Translations under genes and position numbers: made by a program | Shown here: positions 1 to 8,250 of the stretch, piece by piece | Layout: every line of letters begins with the position of its first letter | Numbering within the stretch: position 1 is the stretch's first letter | The notes under the pieces: model-generated | What the model was told of the DNA's origin: nothing | Databases searched by the model: none | The model's input: the letters and a program-made list of their open reading frames with translations, nothing else | Assembly (NCBI GenBank): GCA_036825155.1 | Contig: DAISYU010000015.1 | Coordinates: 1-45,529, forward strand | Direction: 5' to 3' | From: DSAD01 sp036825155 | GTDB lineage: Bacteria > Desulfobacterota > Desulfomonilia > UBA1062 | DNA: 45,529 bases

Positions 1-1
1 C

Positions 2-940
2 ATGTTTGAACCGGCATATATAAGACTGCATCGTGAAGGAAGGCTTTTACATAGGATCGAGCAGGGCCGTGCACTGCTCGAGGACTGCCGCCTGTGCCCG
101 CGTGAATGCAGGGTGGATCGCACCAGAGGTGAGCTGGGGTACTGCAAGACCGCCAGATATGCAACGGTGGCGAGCTTCACCCCCCACTTTGGCGAAGAAG
201 CGCCGCTCGTGGGCCGCTACGGCTCAGGGACCATCTTCTTCAGCTCATGCAACCTCCTGTGCAGCTTCTGCCAGAACTATGATATCTCTCACCTGAGGGC
301 GGGCTCTGTTGCGGGTCCGAGTGAGATCGCATCCATGATGCTGGCCCTTGCCGGCAGCGGCTGCCATAATATCAACTTCGTCACCCCCACCCATGTGGTC
401 CCCCAGATCCTGGAAGCACTGCCACAAGCTATCGAAGCAGGCCTGAATCTTCCCCTGGTATACAATACCGGGGCCTATGACAGCGTGGAGACCCTGAAGC
501 TCCTCGATGGCATCTTCGACATCTACATGCCTGATTTCAAGTTCTGGGAAGAGCGTCATGCAAAGACATACTGTGCTGCCCAGGATTATCCCGCAATTGC
601 CAGGGCAGCTATCGCCGAGATGCATGCCCAGGTGGGCGACCTTGCCATCGATGAAGAGGGGATCGCGCACAGGGGGCTCCTGGTACGCCATCTTGTGATG
701 CCCGGGGACATTGCGGGCACTGGTGATATCATGCACTTTCTCGCGCAGGAGATATCACAAGACACCTATGTGAACATAATGGACCAGTACCGCCCCTGTT
801 TCCATGCGGAGCGGGACAAGACAATCAACCGCAGGATCACAAAAGACGAGTACTTTCAGGCCGTGGAAGCAGCCCACAGGAACGGCATTCACAGGCTTGA
901 TGCAAAGCAGCACTCGATCATCCTGAGGTTTTTGAACTAG
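2..940 (+). CDS. PflX-like radical SAM protein
   Basis: A 312-residue radical SAM enzyme of the group annotated as PflX (COG1313), homologues of pyruvate formate-lyase activating enzyme. The SAM-binding iron-sulfur motif is CNLLCSFC with cysteines 83, 87 and 90. An N-terminal cysteine cluster (C29, C32, C36, C48; core CRLCPRECRV) is typical of this group and distinguishes it from ordinary activases. The substrate is not known from sequence; no glycyl-radical enzyme lies next to it. The ATG is at the second base of the window, so the ribosome binding site cannot be seen, but family members start at a similar place before the first cysteine cluster, so the gene is probably complete. The slipin gene follows 157 bases downstream on the same strand. 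Confidence 0.85.
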   Translation: MFEPAYIRLHREGRLLHRIEQGRALLEDCRLCPRECRVDRTRGELGYCKTARYATVASFTPHFGEEAPLVGRYGSGTIFFSSCNLLCSFCQNYDISHLRAGSVAGPSEIASMMLALAGSGCHNINFVTPTHVVPQILEALPQAIEAGLNLPLVYNTGAYDSVETLKLLDGIFDIYMPDFKFWEERHAKTYCAAQDYPAIARAAIAEMHAQVGDLAIDEEGIAHRGLLVRHLVMPGDIAGTGDIMHFLAQEISQDTYVNIMDQYRPCFHAERDKTINRRITKDEYFQAVEAAHRNGIHRLDAKQHSIILRFLN

Positions 941-1097
941 AAATCTTTCCTCCCTGTAAAGGTTCCGTTAACCGGCCAGTATCACCGGACGAATCTTGAT
1001 TTCACCGGCTGCGCACCCTATTCTATTTTAAAGAGTCCCTTTTGAAACAAGGCCGGAAAACAGGTCTTGCAGGGATCTTGTTCAACAAGGAGGCACC

Positions 1098-2033
1098 ATG
1101 ATGCAAAAACAGATGAGCTATTTCCCGGTCCTGGTATTCTTTGTGATCTTTCTGCCGGGAGCGTGGTTGGCATACAGTATCTCGAGCGGAGATGCAGCGG
1201 ATCAGAACACAGTGATTGCGATCGGCAGCATCTTTTTTATCATAGCGCTCGCCATAGCAGCATCCGTAAAGATCGCCGATCAATGGAAGCGCGCCGTGGT
1301 TCTCAGGCTCGGACGGTTCAAGGCATTGAAAGGGCCGGGGCTCTTTTTCATCATCCCCATCGTGGACACGATTCCGTACTGGATCGACTTGCGGGTTATC
1401 ACGACGGCATTCAGCGCAGAGAAGACCCTGACACGGGACACGGTACCGGTTGACGTCGACGCTGTCCTGTTCTGGCAGGTAATCGATCCCGAGAAGGCGG
1501 CACTTGAGGTGGAAGATTATCACATGGCCATCAGCTGGGCATGCCAGACAGCCCTGCGGGATGTCATCGGCAAGAGCGACCTGTCACAGATGCTCGTGGG
1601 CAGAGAGGCGATCGATCACGAACTCGAGCGGATCATATACGAGAGGACGATGCCCTGGGGCATCAAGGTTATTTCCGTGGAGATGCGTGATGTGAACATC
1701 CCTCCTGCGCTTCAGGATGCCATGTCCATGGAGGCCCAGGCGGAGAGAGAACGCCAGGCTCGTGTTATCCTCGGGGATTCCGAGAGACAGATCGCCGTGA
1801 AATTCGAAGAGGCTGCCAAGACATACCAGAACAATCCCACGGCGCTGCACCTGCGGGCAATGAACATGCTCTACGAGGGATTGAAGGAGAAGGCAACCCT
1901 CGTTATCGTGCCGAGCTCCGCCGTAGACAGCATGCAGCTGGGGAGCATGGCGGGTGTCACCGCTCTAGCGCAGAACCTTGCCGGCGAGATGGAGAAAAAC
2001 CCGAAAAAGACCGGCAGGGAAGAAGAAGCATAA
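1098..2033 (+). CDS. slipin/stomatin-like SPFH (band 7) membrane protein
   Basis: A 311-residue slipin. Two hydrophobic segments (about residues 7-27 and 38-56) anchor it in the inner membrane, followed by the SPFH/band 7 domain (about 60-230) and a helical region rich in E, R, A and Q typical of stomatin oligomerisation. Family members form large membrane rings that organise microdomains and protein quality control; the client here is unknown. A strong ribosome binding site, aaggagg at 1087-1093, sits 4 bases before the ATG. Many bacterial slipins are paired with an NfeD protein; none is visible beside it, so it appears to act alone or with a distant partner. Confidence 0.88.
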   Translation: MMQKQMSYFPVLVFFVIFLPGAWLAYSISSGDAADQNTVIAIGSIFFIIALAIAASVKIADQWKRAVVLRLGRFKALKGPGLFFIIPIVDTIPYWIDLRVITTAFSAEKTLTRDTVPVDVDAVLFWQVIDPEKAALEVEDYHMAISWACQTALRDVIGKSDLSQMLVGREAIDHELERIIYERTMPWGIKVISVEMRDVNIPPALQDAMSMEAQAERERQARVILGDSERQIAVKFEEAAKTYQNNPTALHLRAMNMLYEGLKEKATLVIVPSSAVDSMQLGSMAGVTALAQNLAGEMEKNPKKTGREEEA

Positions 2034-2174
2034 TTCCTCCTGGAAGACGCTGCCGTCATAGGGTTGTATCAGATGGGGAGATAATTTCGGGTCTCGCGAT
2101 GTATCTCTCCATTGAATGGGATTATTTATACGGATGAGATGAGGATGGTCTCCAATCATGAGGGATAGCGTGTA

Positions 2175-4010
2175 ATGAAAACCCGGAACAGACTCAAGGA
2201 TGAGATCAGCCCCTACCTTCTCCAGCATGCAGACAACCCGGTTGCATGGTTTGCCTGGAACGACGAGGCCTTTTCTGCGGCACGAGAACAGGACAAACCC
2301 ATTTTTCTCTCCATCGGGTATTCCACCTGCCACTGGTGTCATGTCATGGCGCACGAATGCTTTGAGGATGAAGAAGTCGCCCGTCTCATGAATGANNNNN
2401 NNNNNNNNNNNNNNNNNNNNNNNNNNNNNNNNNNNNNNNNNNNNNNNNNNNNNNNNNNNNNNNNNNNNNNNNNNNNNNNNNNNNNNNNNNNNNNNCTTGC
2501 CGCGAGATTCAGCAGGACATACGGCGGGTTCGGCGAGGCCCCGAAATTCCCCACCCCCCACAATCTCATGTTCCTCCTTCGATATGCGAGGCGCACCGGA
2601 GACGAGCGGGCCCTAAATATGACGACGAAAACTCTCGATGCCATGCGCATGGGGGGAATCTACGACCAGGTGGGCTTTGGGTTCCACCGGTATTCCACTG
2701 ACGCACAGTGGCTCGTTCCGCACTTCGAGAAGATGCTCTACGACCAGGCACTCCTGGCAATCGTCTATACCGAGGCCTTCCTGGCTACGGAAAACCCCCT
2801 CTATAAAAAAACGGCCGAGGAGATACTGCAGTATGTTCTGCGAGACATGGTCTCGGAGGATGGCCTGTTCCTCTCGGCAGAGGACGCGGACAGCGAAGGC
2901 AGGGAAGGAAAGTTCTACCTGTGGAAAGACAGCGAACTGAGATCCATACTGGACAGCGAAGACTACCATAGTGCCGTTCAGGTCTTTTCCACCACAGAAT
3001 CGGGCAACACCTCGGTAGAAGAGCTGCAAGGGGAGAACATCCTTCACCTCAAAGAGATGCCGCAGCAGGTTGCGCAGCGCCTCGGGGTCGATGAACACCA
3101 GCTGCGTAAGAGTCTTGAACGGATCAGAAAGATCCTTTTTGAACAACGAGAACTCAGGGTAAGACCCTTCAGAGACGACAAGGCCCTGACTGACTGGAAC
3201 GGTCTTATGATAGCGGCTTTCGCCGGGGCTGCCCAGGCTTTTGGAAATGAGGAGTATACCCGCGCCGCCGTAAAGGCCGCTGCTTTTATCCTCGAGAATA
3301 TGGTGGGAGGCGACGGAAGACTGTTTCACGTCTTCTGTGAGGGATCCCCCTTAAGAGAGGCCACAGCAGATGATTACGCCTTTTTCATCTGGGGACTCAT
3401 CGAGCTCTATGAGACCACTTTTGACACCATGTATCTCGATACGGCCGTGAGCCTTGCCCGCACATGCATCAGACACCACCTGGACCGCGAGCACGGCGGG
3501 TTTTTCCTCACCGCAGACGATGCCGAGGTAATCATTGCCAGGACAAAAGAATCGTATGACGGGGCGCTGCCCTCGAGCAATTCAGTACTGATGCTCGATC
3601 TTTTACGGCTTGCAAAGCTCAGCGGCGATACGGATTTCGAGCAGGAGGCTCAAGGGATAGCACAATTCTTTTCCCGGTCGATCACCCATTCCCCGGATGC
3701 TCACACATTCATGATGACAGCATTCAATTTCCTGCTGGGCCCTACGCACGAAGTCGTTATCTCCGGCAGCTTAAGCAGCGATGATACACACGAGATGATC
3801 CGGGTACTGCGATCCCAATTCCTGCCGCATGTGGTTGTCATGGTTCGTCCGGAGACGACGGACGGCACAAAGCTGCCCGGGCATATAATGGACAAAGTGA
3901 GCCTGAACGGCAGGGCCACCGCATATGTATGCACAAATATGACATGCAAAAGGCCCACCACCGATGTATCGGAACTGCTGAGCGTACTGGCAAATAAACC
4001 GGGAGGATAA
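2175..4010 (+). CDS. DUF255 thioredoxin-domain protein (YyaL/SSP411 family), interrupted by an assembly gap
   Basis: Member of the YyaL/spermatogenesis-associated protein 20 family: an N-terminal thioredoxin-like domain with the motif STCHWCHVM (C52, C55) followed by an alpha/alpha-barrel related to N-acylglucosamine 2-epimerases and glycosidases (motifs GGIYDQVGFGFHRYSTD and HFEKMLYDQALLA). The biochemical role of the family is not firmly established. A run of 100 N removes the end of the thioredoxin domain and the start of the barrel. The reading frame continues across the run only because 100 N happens to keep phase. 578 residues are visible; relatives are usually about 650-700 long, so roughly 100 residues are probably missing, more than the 33 the placeholder allows. 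The stop codon overlaps the ribosome-binding region of the permease gene that follows. Confidence 0.85.
   Translation: MKTRNRLKDEISPYLLQHADNPVAWFAWNDEAFSAAREQDKPIFLSIGYSTCHWCHVMAHECFEDEEVARLMNXXXXXXXXXXXXXXXXXXXXXXXXXXXXXXXXXXLAARFSRTYGGFGEAPKFPTPHNLMFLLRYARRTGDERALNMTTKTLDAMRMGGIYDQVGFGFHRYSTDAQWLVPHFEKMLYDQALLAIVYTEAFLATENPLYKKTAEEILQYVLRDMVSEDGLFLSAEDADSEGREGKFYLWKDSELRSILDSEDYHSAVQVFSTTESGNTSVEELQGENILHLKEMPQQVAQRLGVDEHQLRKSLERIRKILFEQRELRVRPFRDDKALTDWNGLMIAAFAGAAQAFGNEEYTRAAVKAAAFILENMVGGDGRLFHVFCEGSPLREATADDYAFFIWGLIELYETTFDTMYLDTAVSLARTCIRHHLDREHGGFFLTADDAEVIIARTKESYDGALPSSNSVLMLDLLRLAKLSGDTDFEQEAQGIAQFFSRSITHSPDAHTFMMTAFNFLLGPTHEVVISGSLSSDDTHEMIRVLRSQFLPHVVVMVRPETTDGTKLPGHIMDKVSLNGRATAYVCTNMTCKRPTTDVSELLSVLANKPGG
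2396..2495. other. assembly gap (100 N) inside the DUF255 gene
   Basis: Exactly 100 N, the usual placeholder for a gap of unknown length. The flanks do not repeat each other. They encode the end of the CHWC region on the left and the ARFSRTYGGFGEAPKFP region on the right; in relatives these are separated by well over 33 residues, so real coding sequence is missing here. Confidence 0.95.
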
Positions 4011-4021
4011 CACGGGAACGA

Positions 4022-4963
4022 ATGAATATCCTGATCACCACGTTTACCGCTGTAGGTACGCTGTTTATCATCGGTATACTCGGATTCTGGCTTATCAGCA
4101 GACGCATTCTCATCGACAATGTCCTGGGTCCGCTCGGTGTGCTTGCCATCGACATCGCCCTGCCGTGCCTGATCTTTGCCAACATCCTGAGAAATTTTCA
4201 CCCCGAGAAGTACCCCCTGTGGTGGACCCTGCCTCTCTGGTGGATCGGATTTACTGCGTTCACCTGGGTGATGACCGCGGCAGTCTCGACGCTCTCCAGA
4301 AAAACAAGCAGGAGAGAGTTCCGGTTTTCCCTGTTCTTTCAAAACGGGATCTTCTTCCCCCTGGCCGTCATAGCAGAATTATACGGTACACAGTCCCCCT
4401 ATGTGGTAGATTTGTTCTTCTTCACCCTGTTCTATCCGGCATTCTTTTTCAACACCGCGCCCCTGTTCTTCGGGAAAAAGGTTCAATCGCTGAACCGGCG
4501 GGCCATACTCAATCCGATCCTGATAGCTACCATTCTTGCCGTTGCCCTCCGACTCGCAGATTTCCACCGGTTTGTCCCGGAGTTTGTCGTCTCGGGGCTG
4601 AGCCTGGTGGGAAATATGGCTGTGCCCCTGCTGATGATCATCCTCGGCGGAAACATATTCCTGGATATGCAGAAACACGGGCGGATAGCCGTGTTGGAAA
4701 CATTCAAATTCATCAGCGCGAAAAATCTGATCTTTCCACTCGTTGCGCTCGGGGTACTAATCCTTTTGAATCCTCCGTACCACATCGCTCTCATCATCAT
4801 GATCCAGAGTGCTGTACCGCCCATAACCGCAGTTCCCATCCTGGCAGAGCGTGAAGGGGGAGACAGGACGATCGTGAACCAGTTCATGGTGGCAAGCTTC
4901 GGGATCTCCCTGATCACGATCCCCATCATGATCCTGCTGTTCAGCAGGTTTTTTGTGCACTAA
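4022..4963 (+). CDS. AEC-family (auxin efflux carrier type) permease
   Basis: A 313-residue, strongly hydrophobic inner-membrane protein of the AEC transporter family, with about ten membrane segments in two halves separated by a short loop near residues 150-160. The C-terminal half has the conserved family stretch SAVPPITAVPILAE followed by segments that end at the C-terminus. Bacterial members export or import malate, malonate and other organic acids; the substrate cannot be read from the sequence. The gene lies 11 bases after the DUF255 gene and its likely ribosome binding site, gggagg at 4001-4006, overlaps that gene's end, so the two are probably co-transcribed. Confidence 0.85.
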   Translation: MNILITTFTAVGTLFIIGILGFWLISRRILIDNVLGPLGVLAIDIALPCLIFANILRNFHPEKYPLWWTLPLWWIGFTAFTWVMTAAVSTLSRKTSRREFRFSLFFQNGIFFPLAVIAELYGTQSPYVVDLFFFTLFYPAFFFNTAPLFFGKKVQSLNRRAILNPILIATILAVALRLADFHRFVPEFVVSGLSLVGNMAVPLLMIILGGNIFLDMQKHGRIAVLETFKFISAKNLIFPLVALGVLILLNPPYHIALIIMIQSAVPPITAVPILAEREGGDRTIVNQFMVASFGISLITIPIMILLFSRFFVH

Positions 4964-5044
4964 GAACCCTCCCCCTGACATTTCTCACATAAACATAACG
5001 GCTGGAACCAAGTGGTCTGTTCAAAGATGTGATCCGGCAAATCT

Positions 5045-5068
5045 TGGAGTACTGGAGTGATGGAGTTT
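5045..5068. repeat. 8-nt word array: tggagtac, tggagtga, tggagttt
   Basis: Three consecutive 8-base units beginning tggagt, at 5045, 5053 and 5061, in the 306-base space between the permease and yifB. The rest of that space (4964-5269) holds two further arrays of different words and a promoter, but no convincing reading frame. The array's function is unknown. Confidence 0.7.
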
Positions 5069-5144
5069 TGATAAAAGCAAAGATCCGGGGTTCATAACCT
5101 CGGATTGGTACCGGTCCGGATAACACTGTTACCCGTCTCCTGAT

Positions 5145-5167
5145 CTGTTCACTGTTCACCTGTTCAC
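5145..5167. repeat. 7-8 nt word array: ctgttca, ctgttcac, ctgttcac
   Basis: Three consecutive units of ctgttca(c) at 5145, 5152 and 5160. The word differs from the array 77 bases upstream but the unit length is similar. Confidence 0.7.
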
Positions 5168-5181
5168 AGCACCCCTTCTAA

Positions 5182-5197
5182 CCTTAAACCTTAAACC
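5182..5197. repeat. 7-nt word array: ccttaaa, ccttaaa, cc
   Basis: Two full ccttaaa units and the start of a third, preceded by a degenerate one (ccttcta at 5174). On the opposite strand this reads ggtttaaggtttaagg, the same word family as the larger array at 43593-43658. Confidence 0.6.
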
Positions 5198-5232
5198 AGC
5201 CTGAATTCTCGACCACAAATATTACTATCCTC

Positions 5233-5261
5233 TAGACATTCCTGTTCTAATCCCTTATTTT
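5233..5261 (+). promoter_or_regulatory. candidate promoter of yifB, implying a leaderless mRNA
   Basis: A -35 box TAGACA (5233-5238, 5 of 6 matches to TTGACA), a 17-base spacer, and a -10 box TATTTT (5256-5261, 4 of 6). The ATG of yifB starts 8 bases later, where transcription would begin. There is no Shine-Dalgarno sequence before that ATG, which fits a leaderless transcript. Prediction by eye only. Confidence 0.4.
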
Positions 5262-5269
5262 TAAAACAT

Positions 5270-6775
5270 ATGATAGCAAGCGTAAAGTCAGCGTCCCTGT
5301 GGGGAACTGATGCGCTTGGGGTTGTTGTTGAAGCACATGTACAGGGAGGTCTGCCAACATTTGGCATCGTAGGTTTGCCCGACAGCTCGGTAAAAGAGAG
5401 CCGGGATCGGGTGCGCTCGGCCATCATCAATTCCGGTCTTGACTTCCCCCCGAAGCGCATAACGGTGAATCTCGCCCCTGCGGATGTAAAGAAGGAGGGG
5501 GGCATATTCGACCTGCCCATCTGTGTTGCCATCCTGGCAGCCCTGGGGGTGATCCCGAAGGAACGAGCACAAAATTATCTCTACGTGGGAGAACTCGGAC
5601 TGGACGGCCGTATAAGACCGGTCCGGGGTGTCATATCATCCGCTGCATTGGCGAAGAAATCAGGGCTCAAGGGTATTGTCTGCCCCACAGGGAATGTCAC
5701 CGAGGCATGCCTTGCAGGAGGCCCTGTCTGGCCCGTGAGCGACATAAAAGAAGTAGTGGAGATCCTGACCGGCGGCATGCCTGAGCCTGTCAAGGCTGAC
5801 AGTGAGATCAGCATACAGGAACCGCGGCAGAGCGATCTCGCGGAGATAACGGGTCAGGCCATGCCCAAGAGGGCGCTGGAGATCGCCGCTGCAGGAACGC
5901 ACAACATGCTCATGATCGGGCCGCCAGGTTCCGGCAAGTCCATGCTTGCTAAGAGGCTGCCGTCCATCCTGCCTCCCCTGTCGAGACAGGAGATCCTTGA
6001 CTGCACGAGGATCTATTCAGCGGCTGGACGTCTGAAAAGAAACTCCATCGTCACCCTGCGCCCCTTCAGATCGCCGCATCATACCATCTCGGATGCAGGA
6101 CTGATCGGAGGCGGGACCATCCCGTCCCCGGGAGAGGTGACCCTGTCCCACAACGGGGTGCTGTTTCTCGATGAACTCCCCGAGTTCAAGAGGAGTGCCC
6201 TGGAAGCCCTGAGACAGCCCATCGAGGACGGATCGGTAACGGTCTCCAGGGCAAACACCGCTGTCACCTTTCCTGCCCGGTTCCAGTTCATTTCCGCCAT
6301 GAACCCCTGTGCCTGCGGATTCCTCGGCCATCCAAAAAAAGAGTGCCGTTGCACCCCAACACAGATCGCGAAGTACAGGACCCGGGTATCGGGCCCGCTC
6401 ATGGACCGGATCGACATCCATGTATGGGTGGACCCTGTTGAAGCAACCCATGTGCTGAATCCGGATATCGAGGCCAAGTCTTCCCTGGTACGGCAAAGGG
6501 TCCTCAATGCACGGAAAAGCCAGGATACACGAGGATTTCCAAACGCCAGGATTCCAGACGGCTTGCTGGATACGATCTGCGAACTGGACGCAGCGTCCAA
6601 GGGGCTGCTCATTGCCGCCATGGACAAATACTCGCTGAGCATGCGCGGGTACAAACGCGTGATCAAGGTTGCCAGAACAATAGCCGACCTCGAAGGATCA
6701 CGCACGATTCGTGCACATCACATTGCCGAGGCCCTGCAGTATCGGCCGGAACTGTCGCTGCCTGCTACGATCTGA
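5270..6775 (+). CDS. yifB: YifB/ComM family Mg-chelatase-like AAA+ ATPase
   Basis: A full-length 501-residue YifB/ComM protein. Order: an N-terminal Lon-type (ribosomal S5-fold) domain ending in the LYVGELGLDGRIRPVRG motif, a ChlI-like AAA+ core with Walker A GPPGSGKS (217-224) and Walker B VLFLDEL (297-303), a four-cysteine cluster in CACGFLGHPKKECRC (C347, C349, C359, C361), and the C-terminal Mg-chelatase helical domain. In Vibrio, ComM is a hexameric helicase that extends branch migration during natural transformation; the role in other phyla is less certain. No Shine-Dalgarno sequence precedes the ATG. The stop codon is immediately followed by an assembly gap. Confidence 0.93.
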   Translation: MIASVKSASLWGTDALGVVVEAHVQGGLPTFGIVGLPDSSVKESRDRVRSAIINSGLDFPPKRITVNLAPADVKKEGGIFDLPICVAILAALGVIPKERAQNYLYVGELGLDGRIRPVRGVISSAALAKKSGLKGIVCPTGNVTEACLAGGPVWPVSDIKEVVEILTGGMPEPVKADSEISIQEPRQSDLAEITGQAMPKRALEIAAAGTHNMLMIGPPGSGKSMLAKRLPSILPPLSRQEILDCTRIYSAAGRLKRNSIVTLRPFRSPHHTISDAGLIGGGTIPSPGEVTLSHNGVLFLDELPEFKRSALEALRQPIEDGSVTVSRANTAVTFPARFQFISAMNPCACGFLGHPKKECRCTPTQIAKYRTRVSGPLMDRIDIHVWVDPVEATHVLNPDIEAKSSLVRQRVLNARKSQDTRGFPNARIPDGLLDTICELDAASKGLLIAAMDKYSLSMRGYKRVIKVARTIADLEGSRTIRAHHIAEALQYRPELSLPATI

Positions 6776-6875
6776 NNNNNNNNNNNNNNNNNNNNNNNNN
6801 NNNNNNNNNNNNNNNNNNNNNNNNNNNNNNNNNNNNNNNNNNNNNNNNNNNNNNNNNNNNNNNNNNNNNNNNNNN
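6776..6875. other. assembly gap (100 N) between convergent yifB and prs
   Basis: Exactly 100 N, of unknown real size. The left flank is the stop codon of yifB, the right flank lies 23 bases past the stop of prs. The flanks share no repeat. In many related genomes prs is followed by rplY and pth; if that holds here they would be in the gap or elsewhere. Confidence 0.95.
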
Positions 6876-6898
6876 GAAGCGGGATCAGCCTCAAAATC

Positions 6899-7840
6899 TC
6901 ACATGAACAGTTCGCTTACCGAGGCCTCTTCGTATATCCGTTTGATTGCCTCTGCAAGAAGGTTTGCAACGCTTAAGATCGTAATCTTCTTGCACATGGT
7001 GGCATCGCCTTTCAGCGGAATCGTATCCGTGGCCACAATTTCCTCGAGAGGAGATGAATCTATCCGGCTGATGGCAGGACCTGAAAGCACTGCATGGGTA
7101 CAGCACGCCGCCACACTCGCAGCCCCGGCCTCTTTCAGTGCCACGGCACCATTGGTCAGCGTACCGGCGGTGTCCACCATATCATCGACGATCAGACAGG
7201 TCTTGCCGGCAACATCACCGATGATGTGCATGACATCGGATTCATTCGCCCGTTCCCGCTTCTTGTCGATAATGGCAAGGTCGGCCTTGAGGGGCTTTGC
7301 ATAGGCCCGAGCCCGCTCCACACCGCCTGCATCAGGGGATACGATACACAGATTATTCGGATACTTTCCCTGGATGTACTTCAGCACCACGGGTTTGGCA
7401 TAGAGATTGTCCACAGGGATATCAAAGAAACCCTGTATCTGTCCTGCATGGAGGTCCATGGTGAGGACCCTGTGGGCACCTGATACGGCGAGCAGGTTGG
7501 CAACCAGCTTGGCAGTGATGGGAGTGCGTGGCGATGCCTTCCTGTCCTGCCTCGCATACCCGAAGTACGGGATGACCGCGGTTATCCTTTTTGCAGATGC
7601 CCGCCGCATGGCATCAAGCATGATAAGAAGTTCCATAAGATGCTCGTTTGTCGGAGAGCAGGTGGACTGTACGATGAAGATATCCTTGCCACGGATACTC
7701 TGATGGATATCGACGGATGTTTCACCGTCAGAGAACTTCTTCACCTCGCCGTTGCCGATCTTTATTCCCAAGATACCGCATATACTCTCAGCTAGAGGCC
7801 TGTTGGAATTACCGGTAAATACACAGATGCTTGACTCCAT
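6899..7840 (-). CDS. prs: ribose-phosphate pyrophosphokinase (PRPP synthetase)
   Basis: Makes PRPP from ribose 5-phosphate and ATP for purine, pyrimidine, histidine and NAD synthesis. The 313 residues contain the class I signatures: FSDGETSVDIHQSIRGKD, the catalytic flexible-loop region YARQDRKASPRTPITAK, and the PRPP-binding loop CLIVDDMVDTAGTL. The open frame extends 32 codons further upstream, but that extension runs through the tRNA-Gln gene, so the start was placed at the ATG of MESSICVFTG, which has a good ribosome binding site (gaggaga, complement of 7849-7855). It is the last visible gene of the DUF1844 - protease - ispE - spoVG - tRNA operon. The hpt product encoded at 30593 uses its product. 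Confidence 0.96.
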   Translation of the reverse strand: MESSICVFTGNSNRPLAESICGILGIKIGNGEVKKFSDGETSVDIHQSIRGKDIFIVQSTCSPTNEHLMELLIMLDAMRRASAKRITAVIPYFGYARQDRKASPRTPITAKLVANLLAVSGAHRVLTMDLHAGQIQGFFDIPVDNLYAKPVVLKYIQGKYPNNLCIVSPDAGGVERARAYAKPLKADLAIIDKKRERANESDVMHIIGDVAGKTCLIVDDMVDTAGTLTNGAVALKEAGAASVAACCTHAVLSGPAISRIDSSPLEEIVATDTIPLKGDATMCKKITILSVANLLAEAIKRIYEEASVSELFM

Positions 7841-7866
7841 ATATGCTTTCTCCTCAAAAGATTTCT

Positions 7867-7941
7867 TGGCTGGGACGGGTGGATTCGAACCACCATAACG
7901 AGATCCAAAATCTCGTGTCCTGCCATTAGACGACATCCCAG
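7867..7941 (-). tRNA. tRNA-Gln (anticodon TTG), CCA encoded
   Basis: Reading the complement from 7941, a full cloverleaf can be drawn: acceptor arm CTGGGAT/GTCCCAG with one G-T pair, anticodon stem CGAGA/TCTCG with loop TTTTGGA giving anticodon TTG, and T arm GGTGG/CCACC with loop TTCGAAT. The 3' CCA is encoded (7867-7869). It lies 42 bases after the spoVG stop and 26 bases before the prs start, on the same strand, so it is probably cut out of a longer operon transcript. Confidence 0.95.
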
Positions 7942-7983
7942 TAGTTGAGAGAACTCAATTATTGGGAGGGCACTATAGTAAAA

Positions 7984-8250
7984 TTAAACTTCGTTGGCAA
8001 TCTTTTGTTCGTACAGTTCCAAAATAGACTTTTCGATCTTGTCGCGCGTCTCCATGTTAAGGGGATGAGCGGTGTCCCTGAATGTTCCGTCCTTCCTTTT
8101 ACGTGAAGGCATGGCTACAAACAAGCCTGATGTCCCACTGATTACCCTGAGATCCCGGATAACAAAACAGTCGTCGAACACAACTGAAGCATATGCCTTG
8201 AGTTTATCGTTATCCTTGACCGGAAACACCTTAACCTCTGTTATTTCCAT
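7984..8250 (-). CDS. spoVG: SpoVG-family RNA/DNA-binding regulator
   Basis: An 88-residue protein that matches SpoVG along its whole length: starts MEITEVKVFPV, conserved centre KAYASVVFDDCFVIRDLRVI, and the basic loop MPSRKRKDGTFRDTAHPL. In Firmicutes and spirochaetes SpoVG binds nucleic acid and modulates expression; in non-sporulating Gram-negatives its role is little studied, and the name does not imply sporulation. The start overlaps the last 20 bases of ispE, which suggests coupled translation. The position between ispE and prs is a known neighbourhood of spoVG. Confidence 0.93.
   Translation of the reverse strand: MEITEVKVFPVKDNDKLKAYASVVFDDCFVIRDLRVISGTSGLFVAMPSRKRKDGTFRDTAHPLNMETRDKIEKSILELYEQKIANEV

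Noticed and set aside
7841..7936. N-terminal extension of the prs open frame (32 codons)
   Set aside because: It runs through the tRNA-Gln gene on the same strand; the ATG at 7840 has a proper ribosome binding site and matches the family start.
7984..8250. spoVG as evidence for sporulation or a Gram-positive origin
   Set aside because: SpoVG occurs widely in non-sporulating bacteria, and the LPS core genes and six-domain S1 show a Gram-negative host.
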